Shown here one piece after another: positions 1-5,245 of a stretch of 6,606 nucleotides of DNA. The notes under the pieces were generated by a model. The model had not been told where the DNA came from. It searched no databases and saw only the letters and a list, made by a program, of their open reading frames with translations. Both the position numbers and the translations under genes were made by a program. Position 1 is the stretch's first letter, and each line of letters starts with the position of its first letter. Where the stretch lies: contig JAUWRE010000063.1 of assembly GCA_030610725.1 (NCBI GenBank), positions 1 through 6,606 of the forward strand. Reading direction: 5' to 3'. This DNA comes from Candidatus Aerophobota bacterium (lineage in GTDB: Bacteria > Aerophobota > Aerophobia > Aerophobales > AE-B3A).

Positions 1-303
1 CCACAGCCCCAAATTAATTACAATAGTTCCAAGGCCGGGGTTATTATGCTCACCAAGTCCTTAGCTGCCGAATGGGCAAAGTATAATATAAGGGTTAACG
101 CTATTGCTCCCGGATATATGAGAACGCCTCTGGTAGATAAAGTCTTTCCTAAATATGGTAAAGGGTGGTCCTCCTTAACTCCCATGGGAAGATTAGGTAA
201 TCCCTCTGAAATAAAAGGTCCTGCCTTATTTTTAGCTTCCAAAGCTTCCAGTTTCGTCACTGGAAGTGTACTGGTTATGGATGGTGGATACACTATCTGG
301 TGA
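1..303 (+). CDS. Short-chain dehydrogenase/reductase (SDR), C-terminal fragment cut by window edge
   Basis: An open frame enters from base 1 and ends at TGA 301-303; about 100 C-terminal residues are visible and the true start lies outside the window. The visible part begins at the SDR catalytic motif: YNSSK supplies the Tyr (codon 19-21) and Lys (31-33) of the YxxxK pair. It continues with RVNAIAPGYMRTPL, the conserved N-A-x-x-P-G segment after the active site, then PMGRLGNPSEI and a FLASKASSFVTGSVLVMDGG end that is typical of classical SDRs. A terminal GGYTIW resembles SDRs that act on sugars, polyols or sugar acids, so a cytoplasmic NAD(P)-dependent carbohydrate dehydrogenase is likely; the substrate cannot be read from this part. 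It converges with an alpha-L-fucosidase, which would fit a sugar-catabolic role but does not prove one. The coenzyme-binding half is not visible. Confidence 0.9.
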   Translation, partial: PQPQINYNSSKAGVIMLTKSLAAEWAKYNIRVNAIAPGYMRTPLVDKVFPKYGKGWSSLTPMGRLGNPSEIKGPALFLASKASSFVTGSVLVMDGGYTIW

Positions 304-411
304 AGTCAATCCTTCAAACTCCGACTTTCTAAGGGCTTTATCTGATAAATTACATTGATATCTCTAAAATTCTTATATCGGCAGTGAGGACATGTATGTC
401 TTGTACATTGG

Positions 412-438
412 AAAAGCTTTAGCTTTTGAAATATTTTT
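412..438 (+). terminator. Weak AT-rich hairpin with T-run after the SDR gene
   Basis: AAAAGCT (412-418) and AGCTTTT (421-427) form a perfect 7-bp inverted repeat around TT, followed after a few bases by a five-T run (434-438). It could end the SDR transcript, but the stem has little GC and the T-run is not immediately adjacent. The rest of the 304-436 spacer holds only a small GACAT-GT-ATGTC palindrome near 389-400 and no gene. Confidence 0.3.
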
Positions 439-1747
439 ACTTAAGGAACAGTTCGATTACAGGAACTGTTCCTTCTGGCTTCTGCACGGGCAACTGAAGC
501 GTGACGGTATCTTTGCAGGCATTTTTGTTTGTGCCCACATGCTCATATTGAGGGGGCTTGCTAAATTTGATCTCTGAGGCATCGTTGAGAAGCTGGGCAT
601 AATTAACCTTTCCAGCTAAGCCGTCGAGATGCAATTCTTTGAAGGGCCAGGTAAATAGGTGCACATATAGCCTGTTCGTCTCAGGATTGTAAGTTAGCCG
701 GCAGTCCTGGGGAGCTTTAAACTCCTCAGGCGCTTGCGTACAACCATAAATCGAGCGACTGTGATGCTTCATCCACTTACCGATATCTGACAGCCGATCC
801 AATGCTCGCTGCTCAAATTCACCTCGGGCAGTCGGACCAACATTAAGCAGAAGGTTACCACTTTTACTCACTGTATCGATGAGTATCTGCACGAGCTGTT
901 TTACGCTTTTCCAACTTGACTCATCACGATGATAACCCCAGGAACCGGAAAATGTCTGGCAAGTCTCCCAGAGAACAGGCTTTCCCTCAACTTCTACCCG
1001 TTCACGTACCATGAATTGCTCAGGTGTCTTGATATCCCAACCCCCGGGGACATCGTTGAGATCAAGCCGATCGTTTATGAGAATATGGGGCTGAAGCTGG
1101 CGTACCATCTTCAAAAGCCTTTCTGATTGCCAGTCATCCCTACCTTTTCCATCTTCGCCAGGATAGGAGAAATCAAAGAAAATATAGTCGATTCGGCCAA
1201 ATTTTGTTAAAAGCTCCCTCACCTGTGCATGTAGATATTCAGAATACTTTCTAATATCTCGGTCCTTGTTCTTTTCTCTGAATTCTTTGTTGTTACCCAT
1301 AGGATGAAAGCGGTCAACGGAAAATTCTGGATGGTGCCAGTCAAGGAGCGAGTAGTAAAAGCCCACGCGCAATCCCTCTTCTCGAAAAGCCTCCACTATG
1401 GACTTCAGTAAATCCTTGCCGTATGGGGTATTGGTAACTTTGTAGTCGGTGTATTCCGAATCCCAGAGACAGAAGCCTTCGTGGTGTTTTGTAGTAATGA
1501 CAAAATACTTCATTCCGGCATTTTTCGCTGCCTTTGCCCAGGATTTCGCATCATACATATCAGGATTGAAGTAGTCAAAATATCTCTGGTACTCCTCGTC
1601 GCTGATGCACTCACGACTCTTCACCCATTCGTGACGAGCAGGAAGAGCGTAGAGCCCCCAGTGGATGAACATGCCAAATCGGCTATCTACGAACCACTTC
1701 CATTCCTTCTTGATATTATTTGACCAGTTAGTCATTAAGTTACTCAT
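437..1747 (-). CDS. Alpha-L-fucosidase, glycoside hydrolase family 29
   Basis: The product of 436 residues is a single-domain GH29 enzyme, a retaining hydrolase that releases alpha-linked L-fucose. Family landmarks, numbered from the preferred start: RFGMFIHWG near residues 23-31, KHHEGFCLWDS at 87-97, GRIDYIFFDFSYPG with the expected nucleophile Asp at about 192, ILINDRL near 223-229, WETC at 260-263 (Glu261 is a possible acid/base, not certain), and SKSGNLLLNVGPT near 295-306. The length suits a catalytic domain plus a small C-terminal beta domain. No signal peptide or membrane segment is seen, so it is probably cytoplasmic and acts on imported oligosaccharides. An in-frame upstream ATG at 1783 would add 12 residues with only a weaker AGGA; the ATG at 1747 has a perfect AGGAGG seven bases away and removes a non-conserved extension. 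The gene stands alone and converges on the SDR gene. No frameshift or missing motif was seen. Confidence 0.93.
   Translation of the reverse strand: MSNLMTNWSNNIKKEWKWFVDSRFGMFIHWGLYALPARHEWVKSRECISDEEYQRYFDYFNPDMYDAKSWAKAAKNAGMKYFVITTKHHEGFCLWDSEYTDYKVTNTPYGKDLLKSIVEAFREEGLRVGFYYSLLDWHHPEFSVDRFHPMGNNKEFREKNKDRDIRKYSEYLHAQVRELLTKFGRIDYIFFDFSYPGEDGKGRDDWQSERLLKMVRQLQPHILINDRLDLNDVPGGWDIKTPEQFMVRERVEVEGKPVLWETCQTFSGSWGYHRDESSWKSVKQLVQILIDTVSKSGNLLLNVGPTARGEFEQRALDRLSDIGKWMKHHSRSIYGCTQAPEEFKAPQDCRLTYNPETNRLYVHLFTWPFKELHLDGLAGKVNYAQLLNDASEIKFSKPPQYEHVGTNKNACKDTVTLQLPVQKPEGTVPVIELFLK
443..474 (-). other. Perfect 11-bp inverted repeat inside the last codons of the fucosidase gene
   Basis: AAGGAACAGTT (443-453) and AACTGTTCCTT (464-474) are exact reverse complements around a 10-base loop. 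In minus-strand RNA the stem ends two codons before the TAA stop (437-439) and is followed by an A-rich, not U-rich, stretch. It is therefore not a standard intrinsic terminator. It could be a 3'-end stabilising hairpin, or a bidirectional structure between the converging SDR and fucosidase transcripts. The stem also encodes the C-terminal residues of the enzyme. Confidence 0.5.
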
Positions 1748-1754
1748 TACATTT

Positions 1755-1760
1755 CCTCCT
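1755..1760 (-). promoter_or_regulatory. Shine-Dalgarno AGGAGG fixing the fucosidase start
   Basis: CCTCCT on the + strand reads AGGAGG on the minus strand, seven bases before ATG 1747. It lies inside the longer reading frame that opens at ATG 1783 and so argues for the downstream start. The 1783 start has only AGGA at a similar distance. Confidence 0.7.
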
Positions 1761-1885
1761 GACTTGATTCTAATATTTTCCATTTTCTTTTCCTGTTACT
1801 TTTTCCTGCCCGAGCGAAAGGTCTTATCTCCGGATTTACTATAACTCTGGGGTAATATCCTTCTAAGACTCTAGCTGGGAGGAAG

Positions 1886-1906
1886 AATTGTAGTCATAGC
1901 ACAATT
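1886..1906. promoter_or_regulatory. Small inverted repeat upstream of the fucosidase gene, possible operator
   Basis: AATTGT (1886-1891) and ACAATT (1901-1906) form a perfect 6-bp inverted repeat with a 9-base spacer. It lies in the spacer between the vapC stop and the fucosidase start, about 140 bases upstream of the fucosidase. The position suits a sugar-responsive repressor site, but arms this short can occur by chance. I found no convincing -35/-10 pair for the fucosidase gene in this spacer and no good terminator after vapC. Confidence 0.25.
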
Positions 1907-1942
1907 AGGGGGACCAAAACAGAAATTCCTTTTTGAACAGCA

Positions 1943-2383
1943 TCAAAGTTCCCATTGAGACAGAGGGATAACCAGGAGCAAATCCTTTAGTTTTTGGTGA
2001 AGTTGGAAATCAGCAGTGACAAAAGGTATTTTGTAGAGCCTGGAGATAGCAACGTAGACGGCATCGTAAACGGTCAGGTCTTTATTGAAAGCTAAAGAAA
2101 TGGCTTGAGAATATATCTTTTCAAAATTAATTATCTCAATTCCAAGATCGTTAAATACAGAAAGAGCTTCTAATACGTCTTTTTCATCGAAGTTTCGATT
2201 GAATCGAAGAGCATTGGCTAGCTCATAGAAAACTAAAGAAGGTGCTAAAAGAAGATGCTGTCTCTGTATATGTCCATCCAGTAGTGAATCTGCCTTGCGC
2301 AAATCATCTTCCTTGGATTTCGAATACCATTTTACTACTATACTTGCATCTAATACATATCTGGGCAAAAGTTCCTTTATCAT
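1943..2383 (-). CDS. vapC: VapC-type PIN-domain ribonuclease toxin
   Basis: The 146-residue product has the size and layout of a VapC toxin, a Mg-dependent endoribonuclease that usually cleaves tRNA or rRNA and is held inactive by VapB. The conserved acidic residues of the PIN fold are visible: Asp12 in VLDASIVVKW, Glu54 in FYELANALR, Asp107 in TVYDAVYVAIS and Asp125 in FVTADFQL. The frame extends upstream to an ATG at 2398, but that would add only MEGDS. The ATG at 2383 overlaps the antitoxin stop as ATGA and has GGAGG eight bases upstream, so it is the likely start and implies translational coupling. Target RNA cannot be predicted. All four key acids are present, so the toxin appears intact. 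Confidence 0.92.
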   Translation of the reverse strand: MIKELLPRYVLDASIVVKWYSKSKEDDLRKADSLLDGHIQRQHLLLAPSLVFYELANALRFNRNFDEKDVLEALSVFNDLGIEIINFEKIYSQAISLAFNKDLTVYDAVYVAISRLYKIPFVTADFQLHQKLKDLLLVIPLSQWEL

Positions 2384-2646
2384 CGAGTCTCCCTCCATTT
2401 TCTTATCTCAGCAACTCCATCCCAGTTACCGGCCTTTTCCCGAAACTTATGAATATTTAGGGCTGCTTGCTGCATCCTTTGGTAGCATTTTCTCTCCTCT
2501 TCCTTCTGCTTTGTCTGCTCCATATAGAATCTGGCAGCCTGGCGAATAAAACCACTTCTGCTAAAAGAGTCTTTGTGTGCAAAATCATCAATTCTTCTCA
2601 ATTCCTCCTCAGGCAAAGTAATATTTATCTTTCTAATTTTACTCAT
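2380..2646 (-). CDS. vapB: VapB-like antitoxin with ribbon-helix-helix DNA-binding domain
   Basis: The 88-residue product starts with a CopG/Arc-type ribbon-helix-helix: the strand KINITLP (residues 6-12), first helix EELRRIDDFAHK, a short turn and second helix SRSGFIRQAARFYM. The rest is a charged tail (KQKEEERK onward, ending NWDGVAEIRKWRETR) of the kind that wraps the PIN toxin. The first gene of the pair, it overlaps vapC by four bases (ATGA), the standard antitoxin-first order. The frame extends to an ATG at 2685, but ATG 2646 has AAGGAG eight bases upstream and begins directly before the DNA-binding strand; the longer form would begin inside the predicted -10 box. It should neutralise VapC and repress its own promoter through the palindromes just upstream. 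The vapB name reflects pairing and architecture; RHH antitoxins have several family labels. Confidence 0.88.
   Translation of the reverse strand: MSKIRKINITLPEEELRRIDDFAHKDSFSRSGFIRQAARFYMEQTKQKEEERKCYQRMQQAALNIHKFREKAGNWDGVAEIRKWRETR
2392..2396 (-). promoter_or_regulatory. Shine-Dalgarno GGAGG inside the antitoxin gene that sets the vapC start
   Basis: GGAGG on the minus strand lies eight bases before the ATG at 2383 and within the last codons of the antitoxin gene. It supports the ATGA-overlap start over the ATG at 2398. Confidence 0.7.
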
Positions 2647-2654
2647 TGAAATAT

Positions 2655-2660
2655 CTCCTT
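2655..2660 (-). promoter_or_regulatory. Shine-Dalgarno AAGGAG for vapB
   Basis: AAGGAG on the minus strand is eight bases before ATG 2646. This decides between that start and the upstream ATG at 2685, which has no comparable site. Confidence 0.7.
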
Positions 2661-2665
2661 TGGTA

Positions 2666-2693
2666 AACATATTTATACCTACCATAATATGTT
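2666..2693. promoter_or_regulatory. 8-bp palindrome over the vapBC -10 and start region, candidate VapB operator
   Basis: AACATATT (2666-2673) and AATATGTT (2686-2693) are exact inverted repeats with a 12-base spacer. They bracket the predicted -10 box and transcription start, so a dimeric ribbon-helix-helix repressor bound here would block transcription. This is the usual autoregulation of vapBC operons; binding is inferred. Confidence 0.5.
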
Positions 2694-2708
2694 GACTAAG
2701 AATGTCAA
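2681..2708 (-). promoter_or_regulatory. Predicted sigma-70 promoter of vapBC
   Basis: On the minus strand a perfect TTGACA -35 (2703-2708) is followed after 16 bases by TATGGT (2681-2686), a 4-of-6 match to the -10 box. Transcription would begin near 2674, giving a short leader of under 30 bases before vapB. Confidence 0.6.
2692..2708. promoter_or_regulatory. Second inverted repeat overlapping the vapBC -35 box
   Basis: TTGAC (2692-2696) and GTCAA (2704-2708) form a 5-bp inverted repeat with a 7-base spacer; the right arm is most of the -35 hexamer. It adjoins the larger palindrome, so the two may form a composite operator. The arms are short and part of the match comes from the -35 itself. 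Confidence 0.35.
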
Positions 2709-2783
2709 GTGGATATTTTTAGCCTAGGAATTAGAGAGGACGTTCTATTAACACAATAACACGCCAAAAGAATACAAAAAAAT

Positions 2784-2812
2784 TTGACAGGCGAGAGGAT
2801 TTTTGGTAAGAT
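2784..2812 (+). promoter_or_regulatory. Predicted promoter of the por operon
   Basis: A perfect TTGACA (2784-2789) is followed after 17 bases by TAAGAT (2807-2812), a 4-of-6 match to TATAAT. An overlapping GATAAT (2810-2815) matches better but at 20-base spacing. Transcription from about 2820 would give a leader of nearly 200 bases that carries the whole heptad-repeat module before porC. Confidence 0.5.
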
Positions 2813-2858
2813 AATATGATTTTGCTTTAACTCAGGAGTAGTAAGAGCCTCATAGGAA

Positions 2859-2893
2859 CGTGAATCGTATTTCGTGAATGGTGAATCGAAATT
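2859..2893. repeat. Heptad tandem array I before porC (CGTGAAT type)
   Basis: Five consecutive 7-base units in strict phase: two exact CGTGAAT, plus CGTATTT, GGTGAAT and CGAAATT. A weaker unit CATCGTT may extend it to 2900. It corresponds in position to the array at 5081-5108, although the unit sequence differs. Confidence 0.7.
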
Positions 2894-2932
2894 CATCGTT
2901 TGTTATTTGGAAAGAAGAAAGAATAGATATCC

Positions 2933-2946
2933 AAGGTTCGGCGTTC
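2933..2946. repeat. Two-copy heptad AAGGTTC / GGCGTTC
   Basis: Two adjacent 7-base units share the ending GTTC. The same type of pair (AGTGTTC / AACGTTC) lies at 5153-5166 in the porA-porB spacer, between equivalent flanking elements. Two copies alone would be weak; the matching placement in both spacers is the evidence. Confidence 0.45.
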
Positions 2947-2967
2947 TAAAATTAACCATTTAACTAA

Positions 2968-3002
2968 CGAGATACGAGATACGAACAACGAGATACGAAA
3001 AT
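2968..3002. repeat. Heptad tandem array II before porC (CGAGATA type)
   Basis: Five 7-base units in strict phase: three exact CGAGATA, one CGAACAA and a final CGAAAAT. TAACTAA (2961-2967) precedes the array, and the GAGGAG ribosome site of porC follows it after a single base. It corresponds to 5190-5231 before porB, with the same TAAYTAA entry and the same CGAAAAT exit. Confidence 0.8.
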
Positions 3003-3015
3003 AGAGGAGACATTA

Positions 3016-3588
3016 ATGAAAGATGTGATTGAAATTCGTTGGCATGGAAGGGGAGGCCAGGGGGCAAAGACAGCCGCTTTGCTTTTAGCCGAGTCTGCCC
3101 TTGAAGAAGGAAAATATATCCAGGGATTTCCTGAATACGGACCGGAACGCATGGGGGCTCCTATGCGATCTTTTACTCGTATTAGTGAAGCTCCTATTAC
3201 CTTACATTCTAATGTGAGGAATCCTGATGCTGTAGTAGTGCTGGATTCGACTCTTCTGGATACGATAGATGTAGCAGACGGCTTGCCAGAAGAAGGAGTA
3301 GTGTTGATAAATACTTCCCAATCCCCTCAGGAAATGAGACAGAAACTAAATTTGAAGAAAAGAAAGGTTTTTACTGTAGATGCTAGTTCTATTTCTTTAG
3401 AAATTTTAGGAAGGAATTTACCTAATACACCTATGTTGGGGGCTTTGATTAAAGCGACAGACCTTTTAAGCATTGATACGATTATTTCAGCTATCAAACA
3501 TAAGTTTGAAAAAAAATTTAGCTCCCGGATATTGGAAGGGAACATACAAGCTATTAGAAGAGCTTATGAGGAGGCAAAGGGAGAATGA
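3016..3588 (+). CDS. porC: Pyruvate:ferredoxin oxidoreductase, gamma subunit
   Basis: The 190-residue product is the gamma subunit of a four-subunit POR, which catalyses pyruvate + CoA + 2 oxidised ferredoxin to acetyl-CoA + CO2 + 2 reduced ferredoxin in the cytoplasm. It has the family's opening motif IRWHGRGGQGAKTAA (residues 7-21), followed by IQGFPEYGPERMGAPMRSFTRI (35-56) and the strand-rich segment NPDAVVVLDSTLL (69-81). Its length is the usual one for separate gamma subunits. ATG 3016 has GAGGAG six bases upstream, directly after a heptad array. The stop overlaps the porD start by four bases (ATGA). The related 2-ketoisovalerate enzyme has a similar gamma subunit, so the substrate rests on family resemblance. 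Confidence 0.93.
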   Translation: MKDVIEIRWHGRGGQGAKTAALLLAESALEEGKYIQGFPEYGPERMGAPMRSFTRISEAPITLHSNVRNPDAVVVLDSTLLDTIDVADGLPEEGVVLINTSQSPQEMRQKLNLKKRKVFTVDASSISLEILGRNLPNTPMLGALIKATDLLSIDTIISAIKHKFEKKFSSRILEGNIQAIRRAYEEAKGE

Positions 3589-3893
3589 AAGAGAAAAATT
3601 GGAAGGAAATTCCTCTGGGAGGTCTTATTTTAGAGGCAGGCAATGCAGAAGAATATGAGACAGGAAGTTGGAGGACTTATAGACCGATAAGAAATGAAGA
3701 AAAGTGCACCCATTGTCTTTTGTGTTGGGTTTATTGTCCTGATTCCTCAATTATCGTAGAGGAGGCAAAAATTAAAGAATTTGATTATGGTCATTGTAAA
3801 GGATGCGGCATTTGCTCTGCCCAGTGCCCGGTAAATGCTATAGAGATGGTGGAAGAGACAAAGTTCAATTCAAAAAAGGAAGGAGGAGAATAG
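3585..3893 (+). CDS. porD: Pyruvate:ferredoxin oxidoreductase, delta subunit (2x[4Fe-4S] ferredoxin-type)
   Basis: The 102-residue product carries two complete CxxCxxCxxxCP motifs: Cys41/44/47/51 in CTHCLLCWVYCP and Cys71/74/77/81 in CKGCGICSAQCP, each expected to help ligate a [4Fe-4S] cluster. The N-terminal stretch TGSWRTYRPI (27-36) is characteristic of POR/VOR delta subunits and separates it from a free ferredoxin. It passes electrons from the cluster in PorB to external ferredoxin. It overlaps porC by ATGA, has GAGGAGG ten bases upstream inside porC, and is followed after one base by porA, so translation is tightly coupled. All eight cysteines are present. Confidence 0.94.
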   Translation: MKEKNWKEIPLGGLILEAGNAEEYETGSWRTYRPIRNEEKCTHCLLCWVYCPDSSIIVEEAKIKEFDYGHCKGCGICSAQCPVNAIEMVEETKFNSKKEGGE

Positions 3894-3894
3894 G

Positions 3895-5076
3895 ATGGGG
3901 AAAATTTTAGGTTTAACCGGTGACGAGGTGGCTGCTGAGGCTATGCGGCAGATTAATCCGGATGTATTGCCTGCTTATCCTATTACTCCTCAAACAGAGA
4001 TTGTACAGAAGTTCTCTCAATTTGTTGCTGATGGTCTTGTTTCTACCGAGATGGTCAGAGTGGAAAGTGAACATTCTGCCATGAGTGCTTGTATAGGAGC
4101 ATCTGCCTCCGGAGCCCGAGCTATGACCGCTACATCGGCTAATGGCCTGGCTCTGATGTGGGAGATTTGCTATATTGCTGCTTCTTATAGACTGCCCATT
4201 GTTATGCCTCTGGTCAATAGAGCTTTAAGTGGCCCTATTAATATCCATTGTGACCATTCAGATTCTATGGGAGCACGAGATTCTGGATGGATTCAACTTT
4301 ACAGTGAAAATTGCCAGGAGGTATATGATAATCTTATCCAGGCCATACGCATAGCTGAGAGCGAGGAAGTTCTTTTACCGGCAATGGTTACTCTGGATGG
4401 ATTTATTATCTCCCATGCTATGGAGAGAGTGGAAATATTAGAAGATGAAGAGGTAAAAAGATTTATCGGCGAATACAGGAACCCCCATTCTCTGCTTGAT
4501 ATTAATAATCCAGTTACTTACGGTCCGCTTGATTTATACGACTATTATTTTGAGCATAAGAGACAGCAAATAGAGGCGATGGAGAAGGTAGGGAAGGTTA
4601 TTGAGAAAGTAGGCAAAGAATTTGGAGAAATAAGCGGCCGCTCCTACGATTTAATGGAAAGATATCAGTTAGAGGGAGCGGATTTAGTTATTGTAGCTGC
4701 TGGTTCTACCGCCGGAACCGTAAAAACTGTGGTGAACCAATTAAGGGAAAAGGGTGTGAAGGCTGGTCTTCTAAAGATAAGAGCTTTTCGTCCCTTTCCG
4801 ACAGAAGAAATTGTTCAGGTTTTGAAAAATGCCGAGGCAGTGGCTGTTCTTGATCGTTCTGTCTCTTTTGGAGCTCAGGGAGGTCCGCTATTCTTGGAGA
4901 TTAGGTCGGCTCTTTTCGAGGAGAAGAAAAGACCTCCGGTGGTGAACTATATCTATGGATTAGGGGGAAGAGATATTGGCATAGAGGAGATTGAGACAGT
5001 CTATAAGAATCTAGAGAGAATTGCCGATAGCAAAAAAACAGAAGAGTTAGTTGGTTATCTGGGACTGAGGGAATAA
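3895..5076 (+). CDS. porA: Pyruvate:ferredoxin oxidoreductase, alpha subunit
   Basis: The 393-residue product is the alpha subunit, which pairs with PorB to form the thiamine-diphosphate site. Visible family signatures are AYPITPQTEIVQKF (residues 27-40, Thr31 in the conserved YPITP), VRVESEHSAMSACIGASASG (54-73, Glu59 the likely cofactor-activating Glu), the TATSANGLALMWE segment and the DHSDSMGARDSGWIQLY region. The C-terminal third (from about 255, ADLVIVAAGSTAGTVK) is the Rossmann-like transketolase C domain seen in alpha subunits. Length is normal and no lesion was found. ATG 3895 has AGGAGG eight bases upstream, and one base separates it from the porD stop. It is followed by an unusual 169-base spacer with heptad repeats before porB. 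Confidence 0.95.
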   Translation: MGKILGLTGDEVAAEAMRQINPDVLPAYPITPQTEIVQKFSQFVADGLVSTEMVRVESEHSAMSACIGASASGARAMTATSANGLALMWEICYIAASYRLPIVMPLVNRALSGPINIHCDHSDSMGARDSGWIQLYSENCQEVYDNLIQAIRIAESEEVLLPAMVTLDGFIISHAMERVEILEDEEVKRFIGEYRNPHSLLDINNPVTYGPLDLYDYYFEHKRQQIEAMEKVGKVIEKVGKEFGEISGRSYDLMERYQLEGADLVIVAAGSTAGTVKTVVNQLREKGVKAGLLKIRAFRPFPTEEIVQVLKNAEAVAVLDRSVSFGAQGGPLFLEIRSALFEEKKRPPVVNYIYGLGGRDIGIEEIETVYKNLERIADSKKTEELVGYLGLRE

Positions 5077-5080
5077 AATT

Positions 5081-5108
5081 CGTTGCTCGTCGCTAGTCGC
5101 TCGTTGCT
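5081..5108. repeat. Heptad tandem array I in the porA-porB spacer (CGTYGCT type)
   Basis: Four consecutive 7-base units in strict phase: two CGTTGCT at the ends, with CGTCGCT and AGTCGCT between. It starts four bases after the porA stop and is followed closely by AAAGAAGAAA (5112-5121), the exact decamer that also follows array I before porC. Confidence 0.75.
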
Positions 5109-5152
5109 CAAAAAGAAGAAAAGAGAGCCCAACTTTTGGACATTTGATCTTC

Positions 5153-5166
5153 AGTGTTCAACGTTC
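5153..5166. repeat. Two-copy heptad AGTGTTC / AACGTTC
   Basis: Two adjacent 7-base units end in GTTC, matching in type and relative position the pair at 2933-2946 before porC. Confidence 0.45.
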
Positions 5167-5189
5167 CAAGACTGTGAGTAGTTAATTAA

Positions 5190-5231
5190 CGACATACGCA
5201 ATACGCATCACGCAATACAAAATACGAAAAT
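5190..5231. repeat. Heptad tandem array II before porB (CGCAATA type)
   Basis: Six 7-base units in strict phase: two CGCAATA, plus CGACATA, CGCATCA, CAAAATA and a final CGAAAAT. TAATTAA precedes it, and the porB ribosome site AAGGAG begins two bases after its end. The final CGAAAAT is identical to the last unit of the array before porC. Confidence 0.8.
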
Positions 5232-5245
5232 ATAAGGAGATTTAG

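Larger units (their letters stand above)
2647..3015. other. Divergent intergenic region between vapBC and the por operon
   Basis: This 369-base stretch has no gene. From left to right it holds the vapB ribosome site, the leftward vapBC promoter with its palindromes, the predicted rightward por promoter (2784-2812), a heptad array (2859-2893), the decamer AAAGAAGAAA (2911-2920), a two-copy heptad (2933-2946), TAACTAA (2961-2967), a second heptad array (2968-3002) and the porC Shine-Dalgarno GAGGAG (3004-3009). Short reading frames on the minus strand here cross the repeats and have no ribosome site or recognisable domain. Confidence 0.7.
5077..5245. other. porA-porB intergenic module
   Basis: A 169-base non-coding gap inside an otherwise tightly packed operon. 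Its order is heptad array I, AAAGAAGAAA, a spacer, a two-copy GTTC heptad, TAATTAA (5183-5189), heptad array II, and AAGGAG (5234-5239) six bases before the porB ATG. The same order is present before porC. I see no GC-rich hairpin with a U-run and no convincing promoter here, so porB probably depends on readthrough from porA. Confidence 0.65.

Noticed and set aside
392..577. A plus-strand reading frame overlapping the end of the fucosidase gene
   Set aside because: It is antisense to well-conserved GH29 codons and has no family features of its own.
2380..2685. The longer antitoxin form starting at 2685
   Set aside because: Its start codon falls within the predicted -10 region, and the extra residues precede a much better ribosome site and the natural ribbon-helix-helix start at 2646.
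2705..2896. A small minus-strand reading frame in the vapB-porC spacer
   Set aside because: It crosses the por promoter and heptad array, has no convincing ribosome site, and shows no recognisable domain.
2859..3002. The repeat arrays as a CRISPR
   Set aside because: The units are 7 bases and directly tandem. There are no 23-40-base repeats, no unique spacers and no cas genes.
3016..5076. An archaeal origin, suggested by the four-subunit POR with delta subunit
   Set aside because: Four-subunit PORs also occur in bacteria such as Thermotoga, and the window has strong Shine-Dalgarno sites and TTGACA-type promoters, which favour a bacterium.
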